Positions 26,537 to 39,000 of a DNA stretch of 64,000 bases are shown here, one piece after another. The DNA is from Protula sp. h YS-2021 (Eukaryota; Annelida; Polychaeta; Sabellida; Serpulidae), in assembly GCA_949752745.1 (NCBI GenBank), contig OX457027.1, positions 61,858,329 to 61,922,328 on the forward strand. Reading direction: 5' to 3'. The translations under genes and the position numbers were made by a program. Within the stretch, counting starts at the first letter, position 1, and every line of letters starts with the position of its first letter. Below the pieces are notes generated by a model. The model had not been told where the DNA came from. It was given only the letters and a program-made list of their open reading frames with translations, and made no database searches.

Positions 26537-27160
26537 ATCTTTATTCACAGTGACAGAAACGCAGACAAGCAGCGGTATCTGGAAAAAAATCAGGCCATGT
26601 CCTCTCTACACGTCCGGTCAAGGTAAAGTGTGGATTTCTTTTGATTGCAATTGAATTGTAATGAATCTCCATCACGCCTTTACGCTATTTTGAACACACA
26701 ATGAACGATGTTGAACTCGGACAAATCATGGCTAAAGCTGATGCACAGCTTTGGAGAACATCGACGGCTTTTTCTCTGTGAATTGTACATCCGTGATTAA
26801 AATACGAAAAAAAAAATACAAAAGAAACCTCAAAACGGCCTTGGGTGGACCTTACAATGTTTACTAGGCATCTTTATTCACAGTGACAGAAACGCAGACA
26901 AGCAGCGGTATCTGCAAAAAAAAATCAGGCCATGTCCTCTTTACACGTCCGGTCAAGGTAAAGTGTGGATTTCTTTTGATTGCAATTGGATTGTAATGAA
27001 TCTCCATCACGCCTTTACGCTATTTTGAACACACAATGAACGATGTTCAACTCGGACAAATAGTGGCTAAAGCTGGTGCACAACTTTGGAGAACATCGAC
27101 GGCTTTTTCTCTGTGAATTGTACATCCGTGATTAAAATGCGAAAAAAAATACAAAAAAAA
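26493..27160. repeat. Recent 333-bp tandem duplication
   Basis: Copy 1 starts at 26493 and copy 2 at 26826, both with 'aacctcaaaacggccttggg'. The copies share nearly every base apart from short poly-A length changes and a few substitutions. No open frame of note. Confidence 0.9.
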
Positions 27161-30100
27161 AACTTCCAAAAGAAAAGTGAGTTTTGTACTTTAAAAACAT
27201 TTTAAGACTGTGTCGTCACCGAATGTACACCTGCGAACATCATCTTGACATGACATCATGGCATTCTCCATGCAAAGTTATTTTAAGTTAAAAATATATG
27301 AACATCAGAGATGATGCATAACTTGCGTGACGAAAAATATTTTTTATTCATGTTTGTGACTTCTGTTATTTGTTTTTATGCAATTATTTATACAGCCCAC
27401 ACCATATATCGTGCAATTATCGCTATGTGTACACTCAAAGCGAAACCTACACCCTCGGAAACCTACAAGCATTGAATGAAGTCTTGAAGCCCTCTCATTC
27501 TATGGAGGTTAAGTTAAATTTTCAGTCTTATTTATTCAGGTTCTGCATGGTTTTTTCCTGCCATCAATCAAACCCGAAATAATACATGGGTTGTGAACTT
27601 TGGTGAAGGCGAGGCACATGGAAAAAGACTTAATAACAATCAAATACATCTGACAGCATATGCATGTAAAAACAACAACATAAACGTGACTTCACCACCG
27701 TTTTTTAGCATATTTGTTGTCAGAAAAAGTTTCAAAATGTTTAGGTTTGAGGTGACAGAGAGAGATTGCCTGTTTCGTATCGCTACCACTGAACATACAC
27801 GGCCTGTAGTGTTACAGGTAGTGCGCATGAAATCCAGGCACATCATGACATTTCCAGTTTTACCCCCCCCCCGCCCCCCCCCCCCCCCCGTCTGCCACAC
27901 GCTTTGCTTAACATGTGATCCTCAACTGCGTTACAAGATGCTTTCTCCGACAACCATCCCTCCTCACACCCTTCTGCCGAGTACACCCCTCCCCTTCCAC
28001 TATTTGCAAATGCCGTGTTAGTTTGACACCCTACGCCTACTTTTTTAGGAAGGGATTATATATTTTTTTATCTGAAGCATTCCAAAAAAGTAGCTATGAT
28101 ATTTACAAGACGCAGCTTCATGTATTTATCTATGGAACCTACATCACTTCTATGGACGATATTATACAAAGTAAAGGCCTCACGTGACAATCCCCAGACG
28201 ACATTTCGTCCAATATGTAAAATCAAAGTTGTCATTTTTTTTGCCCTTTTCAGTTCAAATAAAACAATTCAGTATATTTTTATTATTGCTTTTCATTGAC
28301 ACACATAAGTATGCACTATTTATTGCCGTTAAAATGGTGAAAGTTGGCAAGATCTTTTTTCTCAACATTGGTTGGACTGGTGCGTGATTAACTGTGCTCG
28401 TAAAGTGCCTTTCTTATCTCTGTCTATTTATGGTGTAAATAATCGCTCTAAAATGCAGAAAAAAACAAACAAACAAAACAAAAAAAAACAAAAAAACAAC
28501 AACAACAACAACAACAACAACAATATCCGACCAGGAGCCTTGCCACTGAATTACAATACTTTTTATCGCATTCAACTAAACTTAGAAGTTACAGTGCCTT
28601 TCGCCAGAAAATCACAAAATGTCGAAGCGAGACCAAAAACAAAAAAAAAAAAAAAAAGAAACGAAAAAATAATGATAATTATAAAAAAATTAGCCTAGCT
28701 GCGCAAGCTTCGGAACCATCTATCAATCAGTTTGAACCCCCAAATTGTGACGTTCCCATTGACTATGACATTAGCGTACAAATATCCCCAGACTGCCTCC
28801 CGTTCAGCGCATGCGTAGAAGAGACCGGGACGCACTTGGATACGGGGTAGTATTGGGATACAGAGGTTTTCTAGAAAACTGCGGCAGAGAATACATAAAC
28901 TAAATTACAGTTACACAGGTACTTATCAGCAGCGTCCATAAATTGATACGTATCCAGACGGATAAATAATAGATATATGGGTGAAGAAAGTCCGATTTCA
29001 GCTACTCCAAGTACGGTCTACCAAATTCAGGAATTTATTCATTTTTACAACCAATGCTATCGGCGGAAATTCGAAAAACATCGAAATATGAATAGTAACA
29101 GTTAAAGTGTAATGCACCATTGTTAGTACTCAGGCTATAACACACGGTGGAAAAATAATTTGCATTTTAGATTAAAAGTTGGTTTGGGCTGCATTGGGGT
29201 ACCAGTGGTTTCGATGATTTTGGGAAATAATCCCGTGATTTAATTTTTATAATGCCATAATTTTATGACTTGGCTTATGAAAGGTGGGCTGGGGCAGAAG
29301 ACACATAAACCTATATTAAGTCTTTTTACAGTTTGTATTTTGAGTTCCATTTGTTTTAGCAAGAGTAGGACTTCAATGAAGTTCCTTAATTTTGGCTATG
29401 CCAATGTATCCCTCAAAATAAAAATAAAAGAACATGAAACCACGGGGTGCATTGGAACAGAAACTTTGTTTTGCAATTTTCTATCTTGAAATGTTTTCAA
29501 AATGCTTCATATTTCTCTGTCAATATCAGTAATGCTCAAATTTTATTTATGCATTTCAGGTTTCATTAGTGTGCCTAAACGTTTTTAGTTATTTGCAAAT
29601 GGAACTTTTTTATCCCAATGCGCCCGGTCTCCCCCTGCTTTATGGATGGCCCTTTATAGACTGCAAACACAACTACCAACAGCGATTTAAACAGAGACAC
29701 ACAGCCCTTGGAACCCCATATCTTTTTTAAATATTTTTAGTTTGAAGAACTTGTCTGGTGATAATCTTTTACATAAATTCCTTGTTTTAACTTGCCTCGT
29801 GATGTCATTCTGACCAGTGTCAGACAATAACTAATGGTGTCATTCATTCTGGGCACAATATGCAGTCTTGGCTAGCTTCGTTATTTACTTAACTTAATAT
29901 CGGTCTTAATGTATTGCCAGTCTTAATCCACACAAATCCGCACACGGACAACAGACCTAACAAAAGCGGGGTTTTCAGGAACATACATTTCAACAGAAAG
30001 CTCACGATCTGTTCCTTGAAATCGGGGGAAGGAGGAGGATTGTTGGGGCGCATAACACTCGAGCGATTTCTGGCCTTGTTCCTCCAGATTTTAGTTAATT

Positions 30101-32463
30101 TATTCAGGCTATCGGTTCCGGGAAGCTCATGTCACAACGAAGGTGTCTTGACGAGGCGTCTTATTTTACACCTGTTGTCGCCATATTTGTGGTTTTCAGC
30201 TTCCGCCCTGTTATAAATCGAATGATGTTCGAAAGAGGGGGGGGGGGCACTTGAAAAACGAAAAAAAAAAAGATTTTCCAAAAGCTGGGGAGGGACAAAA
30301 AATGAAACACGCAGAAAATATTAGTTCATTTTATAGTATGAGAGATTAGTGCGAACAAAAAAGGGCAATATACAGCAAAGCGGATATATCTAATTACAAT
30401 TCACAATTAAATTATTACCTGAGAGCTCATTTTAGGCCTCGTTTAAAACAAAACTTAACTCCTGTGTTTTGAGTTCAAACATTGGGACCTGCGTTGCGAA
30501 TATCCAAGTGTATAATCCATAATGATGTGTATATGGTTTGGTTTGGTTTATCTTAAAATGCAAAATAACGTTTAAACTGTGAATTGTAAAATCAGAATTT
30601 TAGTATTTACGTGAGGGCCCTCCCCAGCAAAATTCATTGCAAATGTGTATGTTATTGGAATTTAATTCTATTGTGTGGCATGTCAATAGTTGCTTAATAG
30701 GTGGAAATATGTCGGCTGGTTTTTGTCTAGCGATTGGAGTTGATTGTTGTATAACAGTTCGCGATAACCGCGGTCAATTAAGGTAATTGCGGTTTGAAAC
30801 AGACAAGTGTTAATCCAATTTTAAATACATGAGCTATACATAGTCTAGGTGTAGGTATGCATATGACTGTGCGGCATTTTAAAATCAAACATATAAAACC
30901 ATCGACCCAAAACGCCCAATACTGGGAACACGGAAGCACGTGACACGAAATACAGATCAGCACAATACGCCCACCAACAATGACCATCTGTATGAATTGT
31001 ATAAACACCCCAAGCATCACTTTCGACTCCCTGCATTTTGTTTCAATAAAACAAAGCCTTATTCTATTTTATGAAGAAAAACAAACAGTTAATTCTCTAC
31101 ATTTTTTTCAATTGCTCACGGACTACTTGATTTTTTTCACAAAACAGAGACTGGACTGTGATAAAATACCATGAACTGCTTGATCCCTTAAGAGACCAGA
31201 CCACTCTTCAACCCAACAGTAAAAACAGGCTACTTACGTCGAGAGTTTATCCAATACAGCCCACTTATGTGAAAACCATTTTCGCCACCATAGGCAACTG
31301 TATAAATGAATAAACTGTAAATTAAGTCACTTAAGTCATTCCGCAGTATAATTATTTAAAACTGCTTCTGTAGCCCAGTGATATGTTATTTCTTTTGTCA
31401 TATGATAACGGTGTACCTAAGTGAAGGCTGACGGTGGAAATAGTACTTGCACGTTAACATGTAAGCATATACCACTTAACATATATTGAAGTCGATAGCA
31501 CACATGTATGCAAAATATTATATGTTAGGAGGCACGTGATTTATTAGCCCCATGCAGTTATTGTGCCGAGCTGCTTGGCATTGATCGGATTGCCATATTT
31601 AGCAAGACTGAATAGCCTTTGCATGCGGCTATCTTCTTTTACAAATAGCTCAGAGCGAAGAGGAAAAAAAAAGGCCAGGTGGGATCGGATCTTCTGTCGT
31701 CAATAGGCGGATCAATATGGTTAACAGTACAGGTACAAGAGAAGTAACGTGCCTGACTGTGCCCTTGCTAGACCTACCAATTATATCATTATTATACCAT
31801 AACATGGCACATACGATTGATCTCTCATAGCGAAAATTATATGGTAATACAGTAGGAGTGCATCTAAGTTCAGCCAGTAAGAAAAAGGGTCAAAGGATAC
31901 CAAAGGATAAAGACTGAAGTGAAAAATAAGGTACGTGGTTTGAAACATGGAGGAGTAAGATAACATACAGGACGTAATATCACGCAGTAAATGTTTCAAC
32001 TGTATGTAATCAATATTTGATCTAATACATTTAACTTTTAAAATATTACTGGCAATTTGCCAGTTTTCAATGATGTATCATGTAATGTGAAGGCCTCTGT
32101 TCAAGAATAGGAATCTTATGACCCATTAATTATTGTGAAAGCTTTTAATATGCACCTCGTTGCAAAAAGCCCAAGACAGAAATATGTGGGGAAGAATAGT
32201 CAGTGAGCATATGTTCAAACTGGTAATAAACCGAGGCATGCGCGGTAACGTTTCAAGAGGGTATGTATTTCTACCTGGCATTTTAGTTTCATAGTTCATT
32301 TGTGAATCACCAGATCCCTTAAAAAAAAACAAATGTGAAACCACCAATAGCATGTGATACACAACCTGCAACTAACAGTTTTTAGTGACAGGTACAGGTT
32401 ACCTATGTGCTTTCCTAATACAATAGGCAGTGGGCTTTTTAATTTTGCTTATGTACTTGTTTC
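27161..32463. other. Gene-free spacer
   Basis: I find no supported exon in these 5.3 kb. It contains homopolymer C tracts (27863-27889), an A-rich/(ACA)n stretch (28455-28522), poly-A (28638-28655) and scattered short open frames without family resemblance. It may hold 5' UTR exons or promoters of the flanking divergent genes, which cannot be recognised by eye. Confidence 0.35.
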
Positions 32464-33088
32464 CCCAGCAAACATTAAGACGTCAGAATGACGTCGGGTC
32501 GGCGTCGTGACCCGACGTTTCCGACGTCGGACTAACGTGCCGGTTTTGGTTGTATATGAAATGGTCCCGACGTCGGGTTTTCAACGTCAGAATGGCGTCG
32601 GGTTCCGACCTGAAACTGACGTCGGGTTTACCATCTTGAAACGACCAGTCTTAGACACGTCTTACAAAAGTAGTCTAGAGTTATATAATTAATAGATAAT
32701 TAATCATTCAACTGCTGTTGTGAAATACATACGAAAACATTTTCCATGTAATTTTTTACAATATAGGAAGAAACATACCGACGCGACATCAAAATTCTAA
32801 AATTTTCATGTAAAATTACGTTTTTTCTTCCTCTTTTTCAAAATGACTTCCATTTTCGGTGGGTGATAATAAATGTTCATCGCTTTTTGGTCGTTTTTTC
32901 GACGTCAGAATGACGTCAGAAAACCGACGTTTCCTCGACGTCAGAATAAAGTCGAGTTTGAGGGAAATAAGTCGTGACGTAATTCTACCCATTTTACAAC
33001 CTTATTTTATTCAGAATATGGTTGTGAAGTGGTTGCGACCAAAATCCAACCTTTTTCCAACCAAAAAAGACGTCGGTTGTTTACTGGG
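32464..33088. mobile_element. Non-autonomous DNA transposon with CCCAGYAAAC ends and GACGTC palindromes
   Basis: The ends CCCAGCAAAC (32464-32473) and GTTTACTGGG (33079-33088) are inverted repeats with one mismatch. Inside each end lie several copies of 'gacgtcggg', 'acgtcagaatgacgtc' and 'cccgacgt'. No transposase frame is visible. The ends resemble those of the element at 25805-26536, so the two probably belong to one broad superfamily. Confidence 0.7.
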
Positions 33089-34270
33089 TTCAATTTGAAT
33101 ACAAAGGTAGGCCAAGGATACAGAGTAATGTAAAAAGAAGAACAAAGTTAGGTCATAAACTATATATACCAATGTTATCTTTTTTTCTTGCCAAAGTAAA
33201 CGCTTACCTTGTAATGACGCGTTGATATGGTAAGAGAAAGTAACGAACTTAGGTATTGTTAATCAAGCCTGTCCATGCCTGTTATAAGCAACCCCTAAAC
33301 GCGGAGTACTAAGGTTGAAATAATATACGCTTTATTCATAAAAAACCCCCCCTTTGCTTGAAACACCCAGTATTGAATGAAAATCACCCCTTTTTAACGA
33401 AATGGGCCCTCGGCACGGACCTAGCCTCAAAATTGCCCCATTTTCTCCGCAATGTTTTCGGTCACACATGGTAACACATACCAAGTGTCCACCCCCCCCC
33501 CCCCGACCAGTCCCTTCGATAACGCGATCGACCCTATGCCAAATGCTTTTTACAGTCTCGCATGGCATAACATTTGCTTTAAACAGTGGAAAAGGGAAAA
33601 AAAAAACATGACTTGATGTTTGAAACAGAATTTGTTGTCAGCATTGGGTCATGTACATGTGTTGACCAAGCAGGCTTCATCTGTACAAAATAACGTTGTT
33701 GAAAATCAGAGATGTCATTGTGGATTACTTCCATTGCATTTTCATTTTTACGTATTTCGATTTTTGAAATGTTGGCATTCACGCACATTTTATAAGTTGG
33801 CTCTTACTAAGCTTTGGTCTGCGTCTTCAGCTTTTATATGAAGAGGGCTTCAATTGGGCGGATCTGGGGATGGATTGCTGCGCGTATAACGCCTTCAATG
33901 CGAATTTCTTTCAATGGCGGGAAAAGCCTTGATAGGGGTGGGGGGAGGCGGGGTAGAAAAATTATGTCACACCGTCAAATCGTAACCCCACTCTCCAGTA
34001 AAATCCTGGATATGAGCACAGACGGATCCAGGAACAGACAGTGATATCTAAATAGTCTTGAGATGTCAATTTTGATAATTCTTCAAAAATTTGTAGTAAA
34101 AACGAATACGCCCTTCTGTATACCAAAAACCGCACTTGAAATTATTTGAAACTACTTATTTAGACTTGTTCAACGTACCCTGGTAATTTTCTCAATGTGT
34201 GTTATCAGTTTAATGTAAACTACTTGTCATGTCTCTATTAGAAATTGCTTTCTAATATTTTCTTTTACAG
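33089..34270. other. Upstream flank of the kinesin gene
   Basis: No exon is recognised. A C12 tract lies near 33491. The end of this interval is a 5' UTR intron, because a strong acceptor (ttttcttttacag) ends at 34270; the promoter and first exon are therefore further upstream and unidentified. Confidence 0.4.
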
Positions 34271-34330
34271 CCTCACAGAGTCACTGGTAGTGTAAGAATA
34301 AACCATATCACATCTGAAGTCACTAGAAGA
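34271..34330 (+). promoter_or_regulatory. 5' UTR part of kinesin exon, with splice acceptor
   Basis: A pyrimidine-rich acceptor (ttttcttttacag) ends at 34270, so about 60 bases of 5' UTR precede the ATG at 34331. The start context AGAAGAATGT has A at -3. The start is right because [10 protein letters not shown] follows four residues later, as in kinesin-3 proteins. Confidence 0.65.
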
Positions 34331-35104
34331 ATGTCAACCCAAAACGTGAAGGTTGCCGTCAGGGTTCGCCCATTCATATCCTTTACAAATATCAGAACAT
34401 CAAACTACCAAAAAGAACTGCGATATGACCTTTTAGACACGCCTAAAATTATCTGCTTGTTAACATCCCCCTTTGCGTTCTAAAACATTTCCTATTTTTC
34501 GTGGTTTATCAGTCTAACATTCATATACATATGCATATATTGTATTTTTCCCGCAGTCATATCCTCACGTTGCAGCTGAAACTTTGGTATTCAAGAATAT
34601 AAATAGCTGCATTGGTTTCAGCTGTAAACACCCCCACTGCACGATTCGACAGCAATTTAGCATATGAACAAAACCGAAGTGAGGAGAAAAATCTAAATTA
34701 AATACATTTGTTCATTTTAGCACCTTTGTTTGAAACCAAAAGACGACACGATTTTGTTTTGATTTATTCAAATATGTGAATAAATAATTTTAAGTTAAAT
34801 ACCAATTAGCCGTTTCTTTCTTGTAACCAGAGCCTCGTGAAACATTATCTATAAATGTGGTTGTTTTTATTAAAGGAAATATGTCTCTTTTTTTTATTTT
34901 TCTGAGGTATTCAGGAAATTGTTAAGTATCTCTTGTAAAAAAACCCCGAAAATACTTCCTTCTTTGTGTTGCAATGTCCATGAAACAACAGTTATACGCA
35001 TGGTATTTTAGTTTATTACTTCCTGACATCTTTAGTTTTATATAATAACATAAGTACTAAAGTGCATTCACATTTCAGTACTTAAGTACTCTAGTAATAG
35101 CTTC

Positions 35105-35189
<85 letters not shown>

Positions 35190-35940
35190 TGTTAAAATAC
35201 AAATAATTACTACCGTTCTGCTCTCAGTGCCGTTCAGCACCAATTAGTTCTCCAGCGCTGGATCGAAATCTGGATTATTTACTTCATTGAAATCCCCAAA
35301 CCTTTGGTTATCCATTGCTATTAAACAGTAATTTTGTCAGTTTTATAGTAATATAACGCAGTATCGCGTGTTAATATTATAAGTCCTTTTAACTATTATT
35401 CCTACATAACTTTACACGCATGTCTTAATCACTGCACTGGGTATGAAAGAAGTATAAGGTTTAGAGCTGATTGATAAAAGTATCATTGCGACTTACTGAT
35501 GGGAAATACACCCATCTGCTACTATAAATCATTTACTCAAAGGTCGCAGGTTTTTGTCTTCATGAATGCCATTATCGAATGTAACACTATATTTGCAGTT
35601 TGTAGTTGTACATGGAATTACAGTATGCAGTGTTTGTGATATTGCCGGCCATTTATTTCAATCCTTTATGAAATTGTGTTTTTCTTCTTAGCAGATGTTG
35701 TTTCCCTGTGTTTCCAGATTTCGTACAGATATGGGCTTTGCTCCGAACTCATAGTGAATAGCTGGGGATTTTGTTTATAGAATATAGTATTTAACATATT
35801 ACTTTACTGAAAACTTGTCAGCTATTTTTTAATTTTCACAGATTTTATAAAGTGCAACCCGTTTGTCAGAGCACCAAACACGATCTGTTATCACATAGTT
35901 TCAAAGTGCAATATTTTCCAGATGCGTTATATCTTGATCG

Positions 35941-36035
<95 letters not shown>

Positions 36036-39000
36036 ATATATCTATATATATATATAATCCCTTAAAGATCCAGATATAGCGCATCTGGAAAATATTGCAT
36101 TTATATTACATATATTATATGCAAATATATTATATTATTATATATGTCAGAGACATCATTGACAGCACTGTGAGGAATGCGACCAACTTGAACACAAAAT
36201 GTTATTTTCAAAGCACTTGTGCCTGTTATTCTCACAGGTCTATATTACTCTACTTGAGCCATTTTACAAGAAACTTCATTTATTTTTTACAACACATTGA
36301 CTTAGGGCATCGACTTGAACACTTAATTTTATTTTTGAAGTACCTGCATCGGTTGCTCTCACAGCGTTTGTTGCTTCAACCACAGTTACATTTTACAAAA
36401 CCTTGTCCTCCGGAGCTAAACTCCTGTGTAACAGCCTGACATAAAGAAATTTTCTGAGTTTGATTGACATCCGAGTTATTCAATAAGCGCTGGGGAGAAA
36501 TGTCAAACTGACTGCGTGAAAATTTTTCCTTCATAATACCTGCTTTAACACAGATCATTTTCATCCCTATCAGCAATAACACCTAAGAGATTTCTGAGAT
36601 CAACACGTCACTCTATCTACAAGAGGCGTTGGGAAAGCAACATTATCTCAATCAATCCATGCAAAAGTTCAATGCGTGCTCTCTTGACCATTCGATGTGC
36701 TTGAGATAACTGTCAACCTTGGACACCCTGCCTTTCCGTTAAAATACTTTTAGTGCGATCAGCGACTGGATCACGCGCCTCGGTCGCCTTCGTGGTTTCG
36801 GTTACCACCGCCGTCCCAGTCTACGTTGTCACATCGGTCGCGGTCACCGGCCCGATCGCGGTCGCCGGCTCGGTCGCAGCCGCCGATCCCATCACCGTCG
36901 TCGCTTCGGTCGCCATCACCGCTTCAGTCGCCGACGTCGCTTCGGTCCTTGTCGTCCTTTCGGTTACCACCGTCGCTTCAGTCAACATCGTCGCTTCGGT
37001 CATTGCCGACGCTTCGGTCGATTGGGTTACCATAGTCGCTTCGGTCAGCATCGTCACTTCGGTCAGTGCCGGCGCTTCTGTTACCATCGTCGTTTCGGTA
37101 ATTACCAGCGCTTCGGTCGCTTCGGTCACCATCGTCGATTTGGTCATTGGCTTCGCTTCGGTCGCTTCAACCACCACCGCCACTTCGGTCAACGTCGCCA
37201 ATTCGGTCACCGTCGCCACTAGTCGCCTGGTCATATGCTTGAGTAAGTCGCCTTCTATTTGCAAACGTACAATGACTTCATTCGGCAGCGACGATGATGT
37301 CAAATCGACTTTTACATCACGCCCAAACATCGCCGTGTAAGGTGCCCTGTTGATGCCGGAATGAAGTTTTTATGGAACTGCACAAACTTAATACCTAGAG
37401 ACCAATCGTTTGTGTAGTTTTCGCCCATCCAAGCCACCAACGTGTATCGCCATTGTCTCTCTCAACGGATCCTTTGCTGAGTGGGTATCTGGGCTTTCCT
37501 GGACCATAACAAGCCTGGGCCATGCAATCTTCAGGTCTTGCATTACCTCGGCGATAAATTCCTCTGCTATTATCACTTTGTAGAATAGATGGGGTACCAA
37601 TAAGAAAAAAAATATCTAGGAGGTGGGGAGTTAGTGTCGAAGAATGACAAATTTTGTCAAGTGATCTTGGTAGACCATTATTCATTTTAACGAGTTTTGT
37701 GCCATCGACTGCATGTCGATAAGATCTACTTGGCAATGCCAACAAAAAGTGAATTCGTGGGTGAGGATAATGCGGACCACAACCCTAGTGGTCTTTGATC
37801 TTTTTCTTTTCTTCTGGCACTCCGCAGAAGGCTTTAAAGATAGATATCGCTTCCCGAGTAACATTCGCATATTTCTTGTTCAGTTCCGTCATCATACGAT
37901 CACGACCACCATGTCCGGTAGCGATATGAGGCCACTTGATCACGTCGTATGTGTCCTCAATGCTTATGTAGTACATTGGTACCTCTACGGAATCAGACCT
38001 GTTCTTCATCAGTTTCTCAACATCGCCACATTGAAGTACTTCGTACTTTTGGAGAAGGTAGTAGTTATGGCTACCTTTGCTCATGGTGAGTGTTGTGGTG
38101 GCTCACAATCCTTCAGCAATAGAGTAATATTGCTCCTACGGCATGTAGTATTTCTTGAGTAGTTCTTACTCAAGTTCAGCCTTGAATGCTGCTTCTGTCA
38201 TTTTGAGTTGACTATTTCTCGTGATGTTCAGTAGAATTGTTCTGAGTTGATCATGTAAAACTGTTAAATGTGCTTCGTTTTATAGTGCTAAAATCACTCC
38301 GGAGTAACTCACCGCACCAGCAATAAGTTACCTTAACTGCTCAGGATTATGCTCAAGAACTGGCCACTGGCTAGTCAAGTACTCTGATTGAAATTGCAAT
38401 TGAAGAAAAGCGGTGGCTTCGGGAGTTTATGCTAATTACATTGAAAACAGAGTTGTTGACAAGCCATTTACCGCACACGGCCTGTTAATCATATTCCACA
38501 GCTAGCATAATATCAGAATAATTGCAATTTAGTCCTTGGGTCACGTAGCATGTCTTTATGTTTTAGCAAGCATCACATTTACCTGATGCTTGCTAACTTG
38601 AATTCTCGGCAGGATTTGAACCCAGCATGTCTCGCTTCCTATTTTTATCTCATTGTGGAAACACACCTAGTGCGACGGTAAACACAGGGGCATATATCTT
38701 ACACCTCGATCACCAAGTGCCAGCTGAGAAACCTATGTCTATTAATACCAGGAGCGCTGTAAAGAAATCTGTTTCACGCATGGGTATTAGTATGCAAGAA
38801 CACAATTTGCAGTTAAAACTATTATGTGGACAGTGGCTTTGCGCTTAGCCTCAGGGAAATATCCTTAGTTATTTCAGTTAATTGAAAAATTATATCCCTT
38901 AACAATGGTACAGTAATCGCGAAAATGCGCGCAATGCCCAGTTGATTATATCCATGCGGCAAACAACCACGTCCATAGTTGATCCAGATAAACCGAAAGA

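Larger units (their letters stand above)
34376..38911 (+). other. U12-type AT-AC intron (4,536 bp) of the kinesin gene
   Basis: The first exon ends at RVRPF (34375). The intron starts ATATCCTTT, a perfect match to the minor-spliceosome 5' splice site RTATCCTTT. It ends TCCCTTAACAATGGTAC: a branch site matching TTCCTTAAC at 8 of 9 bases (38895-38903), then AC at 38910-38911 about 9 bases after the branch adenosine. There is no pyrimidine tract. Joining at these sites gives RVRPF then [15 protein letters not shown] in phase 0, the expected kinesin motif order; no GT-AG choice I tried does this. The intron is enlarged by TA repeats and a decayed integrase element. Confidence 0.9.

Noticed and set aside
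34376..34440. Read-through of kinesin exon 1 into [12 protein letters not shown]
   Set aside because: It departs from every kinesin at the residue after RVRPF, whereas the AT-AC join restores the motif.
36753..37340. 195-aa plus-strand frame of Val/Ser/Thr repeats
   Set aside because: It is the minisatellite read antisense to the integrase remnant.
36150..38250. A working KRBA2-like host gene
   Set aside because: In-frame stops and frame changes within the conserved core show it is decayed.
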